From positions 9,176,001 through 9,240,000 of the forward strand of contig JAWNGF010000001.1 of assembly GCA_037039685.1 (NCBI GenBank): a stretch of DNA of 64,000 nt, written 5' to 3'. The stretch is from Ceratobasidium sp. AG-K. Taxonomy: Eukaryota > Basidiomycota > Agaricomycetes > Cantharellales > Ceratobasidiaceae. A program made the translations under genes and the position numbers. Positions within the stretch are counted from its first letter, which is position 1. Every line of letters begins with the position of its first letter. This document shows, in pieces, positions 35,103-45,410 of this stretch. The notes under the pieces were generated by a model. The model saw only the letters and a program-made list of their open reading frames with translations. It was not told the DNA's origin and did not search any database.

Positions 35103-35617
35103 ACGAGTGATGCTATTTGTAACTTGGTGCCTATGTATACGCCTCTGGCCTGATAGTATGATTAATACACGACCGCGCTACGACTCCGCTTATTCTGACA
35201 TCGCCGCCAAAGTTGAAGGCAGTGGCCAATAAATACGGGGAATCGACGTTGAGAGTACGTATTGTATCATGCTCGTTGTGTCCTAGAACATTCTATTTAG
35301 AGATAGTTAGAAGAGAAACACCCCACACTGGAATCTGGTCGCATGAAAACCAATAGGTAAGCACAGGTGTATGCCCAGGATTCTGGCCCAAATCAACACA
35401 AACCTACTTGGCGAGCAAAGGCTCGCGAGAGACTTGTGCATCAGACTTGATGTGCAAGCACATTGGATGACCATGTAGACGTATATAGACCTAGTACTTA
35501 CCATTGATCCTGTGCTGCATAGACCTAACTAAACCAACCCAGCTTGTCACTGTGTGGGCTAGGCGGGCTGAATCCTTCATCAGGAACAACGACCGATCTA
35601 TGGCAGCCTATATTGAA
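35103..35617. other. Intergenic, no supported gene
   Basis: 3' flank of the cysteine-rich gene. The AT content is higher than in the housekeeping block. No ORF with support. Confidence 0.4.
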
Positions 35618-35673
35618 GCCTCTGATCTCCAAGGGTCTATATAGCGCTATATAGACCCTTAGAGATCGGAGGC
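35618..35673. repeat. Near-perfect palindrome, 28-bp arms
   Basis: Arms 35618-35645 and 35646-35673 are reverse complements with only a few mismatches and no spacer, centred on CTATATAGCGCTATATAG. Weaker symmetry continues outwards to about 35590 and 35700 (TCTATGG...CCATAGA). It would form a cruciform in DNA or a long hairpin in RNA, and is probably the centre of a foldback repeat. Confidence 0.8.
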
Positions 35674-35762
35674 TCCATATAGACCACCATAGACGCCTCC
35701 TTGCTTCCTGAAGTTGTGATCTAAACATTGAGAACTCATAGTCTAAAGCACTGACCGTGACT

Positions 35763-35906
35763 GCTTTCAGCTATATTTTCACTGTGTCAGCAAAACCCAA
35801 GAATCTCGTGTGGTCTCGGGATCAATGGGAGGTGCTCATCAAGCTTGTGGCGGCTCCTAAGCGTCTGAAAAAAGGTCCGGCTAACCAGCGCTAATTGGCA
35901 CTAATT
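35763..35906. repeat. Left arm of a foldback repeat split by element A
   Basis: This segment is an imperfect reverse complement of 43137-43370 on the other side of element A. Shared landmarks in inverted order include CTAATTGGCACTAAT (35891-35905; inverse at 43175-43189), GGGAGGTGCT, and TTCACT followed by AAAACCC. The Gypsy element therefore landed between the arms of an older palindromic repeat. Confidence 0.65.
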
Positions 35907-36415
35907 TGTTGTAAGCTTCTTCTTGGTGGCTAGGAGACAAGCCACGATGGAGAGTGGACAGCACTAAGACCTAAGTGACCTCTTGAACTGCAACACACTT
36001 AAGTGTCTGTAGGCTCTTGAGGGTAGGGGTGGTTCAAAGTGTCACTCTAAGGGGATGTTTGACGAGACAAAACAAGCTGGGGTTACCAGGCTTGTTGGTC
36101 CTCTATATGTATTCACAAAGTGGCCAAGTCATACAAGGTGCAGCCACATGAGTCATACAAAACAGCCAGTCAGGAGTGTCCATGTGAGTCATGCTGTATG
36201 AACAGACATGACTCGTACAAGGCACAGCCGTGTTACACAATGTAACAGAATAACCACAAGAAGGTGGCAACGTGGCACAGGAAAAGACAAACAATGTACA
36301 AACAGGACGACAGACACAAGGACAGGCGGGCAAGGCACAAGACAAGTCCGATGGAGTGAGCTGGCTCATGACATTACTCCCCCTCAGGAGTCCATCTAGG
36401 GGACCTGGATGGACT

Positions 36416-37240
36416 TCATTGGATCTTGCAATCCTTGTCTTTGGCAAGCATGTGCTCTTCCAGGCCCTCATCCTCTTTGATGGTTAAGTCAATCGGGTTG
36501 AACACAGTGTTACCTGGTTCGTCTGAAAACTTTTCCCATTCCTCCCATGTCTCCTCCTTTGTCCAGTTGGCCTTGGACCAGTCCAACACCCTCTTCTGAG
36601 CCTCCACAAAGTCCTGGTCCCATTGTCGCACGTCCGGCTCTGCTTCCTTCCATGCTGACACATCTGCATCCTCCCACTTCCACCAGTTCGGAGCCCACTC
36701 AAACTTTTCCTTCTGGTATCTTCCCCTTTCCATCTTCCAGTCGCTCAAGTCCCTTTAGTAGTTGGCGTCCCAGGCGTTGTTCCACCTAGGTCGGAGCGTT
36801 GGTTGTCTCCCGTTGTACCCTGGTACCCACTCGCTCGAGTATGCCCCTTCTTGTCCCCATTCGACAACCCCAAGCATATGGGTGGAGAGGAGGACAACCT
36901 CCAAGACTTGGAACGCGGCGCATCCTTGACAAACAAAGATGTCCTTTTGTAGGAGTTGCATGCGTGTCAGCCATTTTTTCCCGACCCACTGGAATTCTCC
37001 CAGGTCTGAGTGTAGGACGTCATCTGACGCCCTAAAGTGCATTCTGCCAGAGCTTTGCTGTGCCCTTTTGAAGACGTAGAGGGCAGCTCCAGCGTCAAGG
37101 ATCCTTGCTGTGGCAAAGGCAGGTCCTTCAAGTATGCGGGTGAGGTTGTTGGCGATGGTGGCACAGGTAACGGCAGGCATAGTGGAGAGCAGAAAAGGTT
37201 CAGAGCGTAGATTTGTGAGTTTGTTTTGGAGTAGTAGCAA
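36416..37240 (-). pseudogene. Element A third ORF (broken)
   Basis: Homologous to the intact 277-codon ORFs of B (47954-48787) and D (59412-60245). It contains LEGPAFATARILDAGAALYVFKR-like and VLLSTHMLGVVEWGQEGAYSS-like segments and a Trp/Glu-rich C-terminus (WTKEETWEEWEKF). A stop after AWDANY (about 36755) splits it. No known domain was recognised. Confidence 0.75.
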
Positions 37241-40200
37241 GTTTTGCAGATGTCACTACCCACTGGGCCCCTTCTGCCTTTTATCTTTCCTGGAACGTAG
37301 TTAGATGGCGTGGGAGTGTTGGGGTGTCGACGTAGAAAGTCCTTGATGATCTTGGATTGATGTCCAAAATCTTGTGCCTTCTGTTCCGTGTCTTCTTCAT
37401 CTCCATATCCCTTCCATCTGATCCTGTAAAACAGGCCATCCTTTGTCTCCTTCCAGTCCACAATCTTTTCTACTTCATATTCCTCTTCTCCTTCTTCCGT
37501 AATGATTGGCGGCGGTTGGGGTTGGTTTTGCTTGAACTCTGCGTCTTCTATGTAAGGGCTGAGCAAGTCGATGTGGAAAACAGGGTGCACCCTCATTGCT
37601 GCTGGCAGAGTGAGCTCATAAGCATGTGATCCTATCTTTCGCTTCACAACAAACGGTCCATGCTTCTTGTTATCCAGTTTCTTTGAAGGTCTTTTTGTTT
37701 GGATGTTTCTTCCCAACAGCCATACTAGATCTCCTTCCTGGTACTCGTTCTTTGGTTCTTCCTGCGGGAGCCTTTGGTTTTCCATGGATGCAATTGCTTT
37801 GTCATGGATGTTACACCATTTTTCCGTGATTATGTTTGCTTCAGGAACCATCATTTCTTCTGATGAGATGTTCCACAATGGTTCCCTGCCGTAGACTATT
37901 GCAAAAGGGGAACTACCTGTTACACAGTGCTTCTGCAGATTATAACTGAATTCTGCAATTGGTAACAAGTCCACCCAATCATCTTGCCGATAGTTGACAA
38001 AGGATTGTAGCCAGCCTTCCATCCATTGGTTGATTCTTTCTGTCACTCCATCTGTCTGGGGGTGGTAGGCAGTGCTGAAACTTGGGCTGGTTCCAATTCT
38101 CTTGTAAATGGCCTTCATAAGTTTAGAATTGAAAGTAGTCCCTTGGTCTGAGATCATGCTTTTTGGAAAGCCGTGTAGTTTCCAAATATTTGTGACAAAA
38201 AGATTTGCCAGCTCGCTTGCCGTGTGAGATTCTTTGCAGGGTATGAAATGCGCCATTCTTGAGAACTGGTCCACCACTACCATGATGCTGTCTGACCCTC
38301 TGGACTTTGGCAATTTTACTACAAAGTCAAATGCTATGTCTTCCCAGGGACCTTTTGGAATTTCTAGAGGTTTGATTGGTACTATTGACCTTGATCCCCT
38401 TGCTCATTGGCAGGTCTCACAGGATTCCACGTGTCTGTTTATGCTCTGCTTCATCCCTGGCCAGAAGTATCTTCTTGCTATAAGTTCCAACATCCTGGCT
38501 TGCCCTTGATGCCCTGCAATCCTTGAGTCGTGGTGTAGTTGCATGATGGACAGTCTGGCTTCCTTATCTTCCGGGATGTAGATTTTCCCTTTGTACCATA
38601 TTAGTCCCTCCTTGAAGTCATAATCTTTTGCGCTATGTTGCAGGGTTCTTGGTAACATTTCCCTTGATTTGCAGATTTCCTTGATTTTTGCCAGTCCTTC
38701 ATCAGTTTCTTGTGCTTCCTTGATAGTTGCTACCATGTCTGTGTCCATCTGCCCCATAAATCCTTTAAATTTTTCAGCGGATATCATAACTTGTTCCAGT
38801 GTGGGAATATCCTCATGGTCAGATCGTCTTGACAACAGGTCCAGCTTAGACAAAAGGATTCCAGGACGGTATATGATATCAAAGTTGTAGGAAGCCAGTA
38901 GTTGATGCCATCTTGCGTGTCGACGGTTGAACGTTCTTGCTTCCTTCCAGAACTGTAGGTTCCTGTGATTGGTGTAGATTGTGATTGGATCCTTTGTCCC
39001 CTCAAGGTATAACCTCCAATGTGTCAGTGATTCTATGATTGCCATAAGTTCCTTGTCATGGACGTCGTAGTTGAGCTGTGCCTCATTGAAGGATTTTGAC
39101 AGGAACACTATGGGGTGTAGGTAGCCATCATCTTGCCTTTGAGATAGAATTGCTCCCATTGCTACTCCGCTCGCATCCGTTTCCAGAAAAAAGGGTTTCT
39201 CAGGGTCAGGATGGCATAGTGTGGGTTCCTTGCTGATTTCTGTTTTCAGGGCATCGAAAGCCTCCTGTTGATCCTTCTCCCATTTCCATTTGTTATCCTT
39301 TCTTGTAAGGGTTGTCAAGGGTTTTGCTAAACGGCTAAAATTCAGTACAAATCTTCGGTAGAAGTTTGTGAATCCTAGGAACGCCTGAACCTGCTTGACC
39401 GTTTTTGGTTCCTTCCATTCCTTTATTGCCTTGACCTTCTCTTCCTCCATTGAGATGCTAGAATCACTGATTCAAGTCCGGTATACGTAAGTTTGGTGAC
39501 AAAGAATTCGCATTTTGGGAGCTTTGCAAATAGGTTTTCATCCAGTAAGATCTTCAGCACCTTCCTGACATCTATAGTATGTTGGCTTCTGTTTTTAGAG
39601 AAGACTAGGATGTTGTCAATGTATACTATGACACATACGTCAATAAGGTCGTGGAAGATGTGGTTCATGTATCTTTGGAATATGGCGGGTGCGTTTTTTA
39701 GTCCAAATGGCATGACAACATATTTGAACAGGCCTTCTTTGGTTCTGAAGGCTGTCTTCCATTTGTCCCCTTCCCTAATTCTGATATTGTTGAAACCCAT
39801 GCGCAGATTGATTTTGGAGAATATTTTTGCATCCTTGATTTTATCCAGAAGATCTTCCATTAAGGGCATTGGGAACCTGTTGTCCTTTGTAATGGCGTTC
39901 ACTCCTCTGAGGTCTTGAACCAGCTGTAATTGTTGCACTGCTTCTGGATTCTTTGGATTGATGGGTTTTTTGACAAAGAAACAAGGTGATGCAATGGGGC
40001 TTTTGCTAGGTCAAATTTTCCCGGCGGCAATTTCCTCATCCAGGTATTCCCTTAGTGCAATTGATTTGGCCAGTGAGAGCAGGATAGGTCTGGCCGGTTT
40101 TGGAAGTTCAGCTCCTTCCTTGAAGTCGATGGCGCAGTTGTATGGGCAATGTTCCGGAATTTTCTTGAACTTTTCCTTGCTAAATACGTCGGCAAATTCC

Positions 40201-40658
40201 TTGAATTCTTCTGGAAGGTTGTCTATTGAGGCTGTTCTTGCCTGTATGGGTTCAGGTCCCCATGATATGTGCTTCGTTTTCCAGTTAATATTGGGGTTTG
40301 CTTCCTCTAACCATTCAAGTCCTAAAATGAGCTTGGTTTCTCCAGTAGGCATAGCAAAAAAGATTTGTTTGAAGGTTTTTCCTTCTATGTCAAGTACAAG
40401 CTTGGCTTTGAAGCGTATTTGGTGTGAGAGCTCTTTTCCCTGGATGCCAATTACTTTTCAAGGAGAGGGAAGCTCAATGAGAGGAATGTTGTTGGAGCGG
40501 GCCCAAGAGATGTCCATAAAGTTCTTAGAAGCTCCTGAATTGATGAGAGTAGGGACTGGTTCTGTGATTCCGGCAATGTTTGTGTAAACAATGGTTGATT
40601 CGTTTGTTGCTCTAAAGTACATTGTTTCCATTGCCGGTTTTTTGGTCTCTCCACACAC
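36967..40658 (-). pseudogene. Element A pol: protease-RT-RNase H-integrase-chromodomain, inactivated
   Basis: In order on the minus strand: aspartic protease with LINSGAS in place of LIDSGAS; RT with FSKINLR for FSKIDLR and YIDNI for YIDDI (two of the RT catalytic aspartates lost); RNase H with TDASG present but TNHRN in place of TDH; a zinc-binding HHCC region ending CETCQ; integrase with a VVVDQFSR segment and SDQGTTF; and a chromodomain (EEYEVEKIVDWKETKDGLFYRIRWKGYG). In-frame stops occur near 40011 (CGA to TGA), 39940-39960 and 38404. The frame after the chromodomain stays open into ORF3 territory. Every D-to-N change listed lies in a former CpG when compared with element D or B. Confidence 0.9.
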
Positions 40659-40685
40659 AGTTAGAGGGAGACCCCTTCTTTTCCC
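40644..40685 (-). promoter_or_regulatory. Candidate -1 frameshift signal, element A gag/pol
   Basis: Minus strand: heptamer G GGA AAA (plus 40679-40685) in gag phase, about five bases, then GGTCTC (40668-40673) able to pair with GAGACC (40644-40649). The gag stop lies between the stem arms and pol is in the -1 frame. Same arrangement in element D. Confidence 0.6.
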
Positions 40686-42642
40686 GAATCTTCTATTATT
40701 GTAGCTTCTCTTCCCTTTATGCTGGGCTCAGTTGCTATCCACTCCTTGGATGAGCATTTGAGCAAATGGTGACCTTCTTGGCCGCACTTCAGGCATTGGT
40801 TTGATGCTATTCTTGCCTTGTATACTTTGTCTGGAAGCCGCTTTGTAGAGGTTTGCCCAGTAGTGGTTGATTGGGGTGTTTTCTTCCTGGTGAATGCCTT
40901 GATTTGTTGCAATTTCTGGTTGATGGAGATTGCAAGAGTGATCCATTGGTTAAGGTTAAGGTGCCTTTCAGTTCCATCCTTGTTGATGAGGGAAAGTTCA
41001 AATCATGCCAATTCTGTTTTGATCTCCGGCTTGAGTCCTTCCTTGAATTGGTTGATAAGGGCTTCTTCCCCCCAATTCACATCTACCATGTGAAATCGGA
41101 ATTCTGTTGCATAGTTTGCTACTGAATTGGTTTGCTTGCTTTTTCAGATATCGGCTTCCACCTTAGCCTTTTTGTTAGGGTCGCTAAATTGTTCCATGAA
41201 GTGCAACTTGAATGTTTCCCATAATGTTAGGTTTGGATCAGGTACTCCATTGTTCATGGGTCGGGGTAGCACCTGTGCCCAATGTGTAGCGGGTCTGTTA
41301 TCCAATTTGAAATTGGCAAGTGCTTCTCTAATTTGTTCTTGTCCCAAGCTGTATTGGTCGCCCAACCTGACAAAGTAGCTTTCCAGTTGGGTGATGAACA
41401 TTTCTGCTCCCTCTCCTTTCTTCCCGTTGAAAGCTTCTGGTCTAGTTACTTTTGGATGCCTGTTTTCTCTTCTGTTGTCAGGGTTTTCAGAAAGCTGACG
41501 TAGCCTTTGTTCCAATTTGTCAAGCCTGGTGGATTCTGCTTTGGGGTGGGGAGGTGATACGGCATGTAGGGATGCTTCATCCATCTGTTTGCGCATGTTG
41601 TTGATTGTCTCTTGCATGGTGTTAATTTGTCCAATTGTAATCCTTCCATCTCCCCTTAGTCCTTCTAGTCCTTGGGTGACTGCTTCATTCCAGGCTAACT
41701 GTGCCTGCCTTGTGGTGTTAAGGTCTTCCTGTACATTGTTTACCAGTCCTTGTGTGTTTGTGACTTTGTTTCTTAGGCGGATTACGTCTTGCCCGACCAG
41801 GAAGCTGTTATGTTCACTGTTTTGTGCAGCAGTAAGGATATCTGTCAGGGTTCCTTGTAGGTTGTTGAGAGAATTGTTGAAGATTTGTTGGTTGTTGGCC
41901 AACACTTGAGTAGATTGTTCTAACCCATTGAGTTGCCTATTGATTGTTATCCTCATTCCATCAATAATCCTTAAGAGTGCATTGTGTCTTCCAAGGTGAA
42001 GATTGTCAAGGTCGTCAAGATTGCTAATCACCGTCCTACTGCTGGAACTGGAGCTTGAGGTGGGAATCCCAGGTACTTCTTGGCCTTCAGTTGCCATTGG
42101 TTGCTGTGAATACCCTTGTGGTACATATGGCGGTGCTGGGTTAACTGGTGTCACGGTTTGAGAGTTTATTGGGACTGGACCAGCATTGGTGATAGTTCCT
42201 GCAATCTGGGGTACTTGAGGAGTGTGGGAAATGTGCAGCGTGGGGGGGGTCTGATAGGAACAAGGGATACGCCCCCGTGAGCTTCAGGTTGAGGGGAAAA
42301 AAACTGTCTTCTGGATCCCATAGGCCATAGTGGACGCAATGGGCCTGGAGTTGTGTTTGAGATAGGGATTGGAATTGTGACCGGTGTGGGGTCATCGGTA
42401 ATATTGCCTGGTTCTCTGGTAACAATGGTGGGTTCTTCTTGTATGACTGAAACGTTCTCAGCATTGAATGTTCCAGGCATAGAGGCTTGGCTTTGTGGGC
42501 GAGACCTTGCTGGTCCCCCGGCTCGTGCCTGTGCAATATCTTGCTCGTTGAGGGAGCTTGTAGGTCTTGAAGCCCTACTTGGTCCTCTCCTTATTGATAA
42601 TGGTGTTGCAAGACGCAATCCCGCGTCCTCCTGAATGGACAT
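40661..42642 (-). pseudogene. Element A gag, frameshifted
   Basis: Starts MSIQEDAG at 42642 with a Pro/Arg-rich N-terminus. The frame shifts in a run of eight Cs (minus strand) near 42241-42250 and resumes at about 42170. A coiled-coil region and the retrotransposon gag core (ITQLESYFVRLGDQYSLGQEQI; ETFKLHFMEQFSDPNKKAKV) follow. A stop at 41144 interrupts, and a zinc knuckle CLKCGQEGHHLLKC (C-x2-C-x4-H-x4-C) is found at about 40800-40760. Gag ends with TAA at 40661-40663, and pol lies in the -1 frame. Confidence 0.85.
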
Positions 42643-42650
42643 GATTGTTA

Positions 42651-42662
42651 AGCTTGTTTTGT
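42651..42662 (-). promoter_or_regulatory. Element A primer-binding site, complementary to its own LTR
   Basis: Two bases inside the 5' LTR, the minus-strand sequence ACAAAACAAGCT is the exact complement of AGCTTGTTTTGT in the LTR (42825-42836), which starts 33-34 nt after a TATATATA box (42862-42870). No tRNA 3' end (TGG...) is recognisable at this position. It suits self-priming. Confidence 0.72.
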
Positions 42663-43136
42663 AATGTTGTAAGCTTCTTCTTGGTGGCTAGGAGACAAGC
42701 CACGATGGAGAGTGGACGGCACTAAGACCTAAGTGACCTCTTGAACCGCAACACACTTAAGTGTATGTAGGCTCTTGAGGGTAGGGGTGGTTCAAAGTGT
42801 CACTCTAAGGGGATGTTTGACAAGACAAAACAAGCTGGGGTTACCAGGCTTGTTGGTCCTCTATATATATTCACAAAGTGGCCAAGTCATACAAGGCGCA
42901 GCCACATGAGTCATACAAAACAGCCAGTCAGGAGTGTCCATGTGAGTCATGCTGTATGAACAGACATGACTTGTACAAGGCACAGCCGTGTTACACAATG
43001 TAACAGAATAACCACAAGAAGGTGGCAACGCAGCACAGGAAAAGACAAACAACATACAAACAGGACGACAGACACAAGGACAGGTGGGCAAGGCACAAGA
43101 CGAGTCTGATGGAGTGAGCTGGCTCACGACATAATT

Positions 43137-43850
43137 AGGCTTGCTGACTGTTGCGACAATTGTTATTAGTGCCCATTAGTGCCAATTAGGTCCATCCCTT
43201 TTTACAGACAAAGCTCTCCTAAGTGCTCACAAGCAATCAAGAGTGAAATGCACACTTATCTCGCAAGGGCTCACAAGACATCACGAGTGCTTGGGAGCCT
43301 GACAAGCACCTCCCCTGAATCCCAAGACCCCACAAGACAAACAAGATTTTGGGCTTTTTGTAGAGTGAACCTTATCTCCAAGGCTGACCGGGGGGCAAAT
43401 TAGCTCCACAATCATTTCAAATTCACTGTTTTTGGTATGGATCAACCCAAACCATGCGCATGGTGCCTGGAGTCTAAGGCAATACATCACTGAATGTGGC
43501 CATTTTTGGTTCAGTGTGCAGGTCACTAATATTCAGTTCCTTGGCCCCCAACAGTGTTGTATGCTCAACCAAAAGCAAGAAATCTTGTTTGGCTTGTGAG
43601 TTCTTGTGATGGCAGGCACTATCTTGTCAAGCTTGTGATGGTTTGTGAGTGCTCATGAGATGTTACAAGCAGAAACAAGCCTTTTACTTGTTTGTCTCCT
43701 GAGTGCTTATGAGCAATCCCGAGCACTCCAGAGACCACTGAGATAGTCCTGGGCATCACAAGACCTCAAGAGCCAACTGAGATTTCTCACTTTTGGTTGA
43801 GTGAGTACTGACAATGCTTGGGTGTAGAGCTCATCCAAATGATTTGACTT
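43137..43850. repeat. Right arm of the foldback repeat and flanking repetitive DNA
   Basis: 43137-43370 mirrors 35763-35906. The remainder (to 43850) is rich in variants of TCACAAG/CTTGTGA and TGAGTGCT, with further weak inverted symmetry (for example AACAAGATTTTGGG near 43345 against AAATCTTGTTTGGC near 43585). No gene. Confidence 0.55.
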
Positions 43851-44150
43851 TCAACCTTTGAGAACAATGTTTAGATGGCATATCATTGATCCTGCAGATG
43901 CTGTGATGTAGTGCTTTACAGTTGATGCCCACATGAAAACTCCACTTGTTTTCTCACACAGTTGCTCAATGCTTCCCACAGGCCACTTGCACACACAAGT
44001 GAATCCACCAAGCTCCTTTTCAAGGTATGCATATATGTCATTTGATGCCTCAAGGTTGTGAACATTAAGGTACAAGATGTGGGTATTATTGAGTTCATCA
44101 AAAAAATTCCTTGATGTCTTGATCAGGGCAACTTTGTCACAACCCAACAC
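43851..44150 (-). pseudogene. NACHT NTPase fragment
   Basis: The frame contains THILYLNVHNLEASNDIYAYLEKEL and EQLCEKTSGVFMWASTV, the segment after the sensor motif of Agaricomycete NACHT proteins (compare SGILFIYAATAVRYI in the NACHT gene at 14.6 kb). The P-loop and Walker B are absent. About 100 residues of a gene captured or left between repeats. Confidence 0.6.
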
Positions 44151-44159
44151 TATGATGGT

Positions 44160-44728
44160 TGCCGACTGTAACTGTATGTGCTTAAGTCAAGGCTTAGAGA
44201 GACTTGGCACCCAAAGAACAGTGAACTGTAGACTGTGAATGGCACTAAGGCCTGAGGCTCCAAGGTAACCCTGAGGGAAACCCAGCAAAGGACTGTTTGT
44301 TGGGGAAATGACAAGGCAAAACAAGATGGGGATACCATGCTTGTTGTTGCCTCATTATATATTCAGAAAAAAGGCATGAGTCACACTCATGCCAAGAAAC
44401 AAGTCATAGAAGCTATCCAATCAGAAAGCTCTATGAGTCATGTCCTATAAAGGAACATGACTTGCTGAGAAAGGAAGTTGCAAGACAAAAGAAAAAGGAA
44501 GCAGCTTAAGGCTGTGCAAGCACAAGGTAAACAGACACAAAGGAAACATGCACAAAGGAAATTGGAAACAAAGGAGACACAAGACAAGCAGCCAGAAGGC
44601 AAAGTCCATTGGAGGGGCCTTGGGTCATGACATTACCCCCCTTTAAGAGCCCATTTAGGGGACCTGAATGGTGACTACTGTAATTTACAGTTGCCCACCA
44701 TTTTTTTAAAGGCCTCCCTGTCCCCCTG
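44160..44728 (-). mobile_element. Family E LTR plus a short internal stub
   Basis: An LTR of about 470 bp ends TCATGACA at 44632; the start is only approximate. It resembles the A/B/D LTRs in layout (TATA near 44340, pyrimidine-rich site, same PPT type) but not in most bases. The adjoining 44633-44728 begins TTACCCCCC, the complement of a polypurine tract, so this is the 3' LTR side of a minus-strand element of which only about 95 internal bases remain. A second piece of the same LTR is at 58789-58914. Confidence 0.6.
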
Positions 44729-44867
44729 TGTTGTAAGCTTCTTCTTGGTGGCTATGAGACAAGCCGCAATGGAGAGTGGACGGCACTAAGACCTAAGAAA
44801 CCTCTTGAATTGCAGGACACTTAAGTGGCTGTAGACTCTTAAGGGTAGAGGTGGTTCAAAGTGTCAC
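44729..44867 (-). repeat. A-type LTR fragment, first 139 bp
   Basis: Matches the outer part of the LTRs of A, B and D (TGTTGTAAGCTTCTTCTTGG onwards) and is cut by the 5' LTR of element C at GTGTCAC. No continuation of the same LTR was found on the other side of C. Confidence 0.85.
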
Positions 44868-45112
44868 TGTCGTGACCTGTCCCGCCCTCTCTCTCTTCCT
44901 GTGGACTTGTGGCTTGTATTGGCGCCTTAAGCGCCTCTTCTGTATAGATGTGCCCTCTCCCTTGCTTAGTGAGGTGTATGGATGACGTGTCACCATGAGT
45001 CATATGACTCATGCTGTTTTCTATTGGCTGGCCTGCGCAGCCCCCTTTATGACTTGGACTTTGACTCAGACAAGTGACTCATGTATGTACTATGACTCAC
45101 TTGTTCTCTGAG

Positions 45113-45156
45113 TATATATACTGGCTTGCAAGCATGGTCATCCCCAGCTTGCTTTG
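45113..45156 (+). promoter_or_regulatory. Element C LTR promoter and self-priming donor site
   Basis: TATATATA at 45113-45120; AGCTTGCTTTG at 45146-45156, 33 nt downstream, where transcription should begin. This 11-mer is the exact complement of the PBS at 45358-45368. The 3' LTR keeps the TATA but reads AGCTTGCTTCG at the site. Confidence 0.68.
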
Positions 45157-45357
45157 TCTCGTCAACTCTCCCTGCAGTAGTGTGATCAGAGGCACTTGGC
45201 TACTTAGCCACTTCAGCAGCCACTTGGGATTTGGAGCAACGACTTGTACTTACAAGGTTGCAATTTCCCTTGGTGATTTAGTCTACTTAGACTTATCACT
45301 CACGGTCAACAGTCGATAGTTGTTGACAACACTTCTACTTAGCAGGTTGCGACATTG

Positions 45358-45368
45358 CAAAGCAAGCT
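45358..45368 (+). promoter_or_regulatory. Element C primer-binding site
   Basis: CAAAGCAAGCT, three bases inside the 5' LTR, exact complement of the LTR site at 45146-45156. No tRNA-like primer complement is visible. Confidence 0.68.
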
Positions 45369-45410
45369 TTTAGTACGCTGAGCCACGAGAAAACAAGGTC
45401 ACGTGACAAC

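Larger units (their letters stand above)
35907..43131 (-). mobile_element. Element A: full-length Ty3/Gypsy chromovirus, decayed, TSD TAATT
   Basis: Two 467-bp LTRs (35907-36373 and 42665-43131) of the form TGTTGT...ACA flank gag, pol and a third ORF on the minus strand. The 5 bp outside are identical (TAATT at 35902-35906 and 43132-43136). A purine tract lies just inside the 3' LTR (minus strand, ending GGGGGAGTAA). The primer-binding site is at 42651-42662. Coding order is gag, protease, RT, RNase H, integrase, chromodomain, ORF3. Protease, RT and several codons are inactivated by point changes, so it is not autonomous. LTRs differ from each other only slightly, suggesting moderate age. Confidence 0.93.

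Noticed and set aside
43200..43850. Short repeated words TCACAAG/CTTGTGA resembling an array
   Set aside because: Spacing is irregular and units are degenerate; not a CRISPR or tandem array, and the sequence is eukaryotic.
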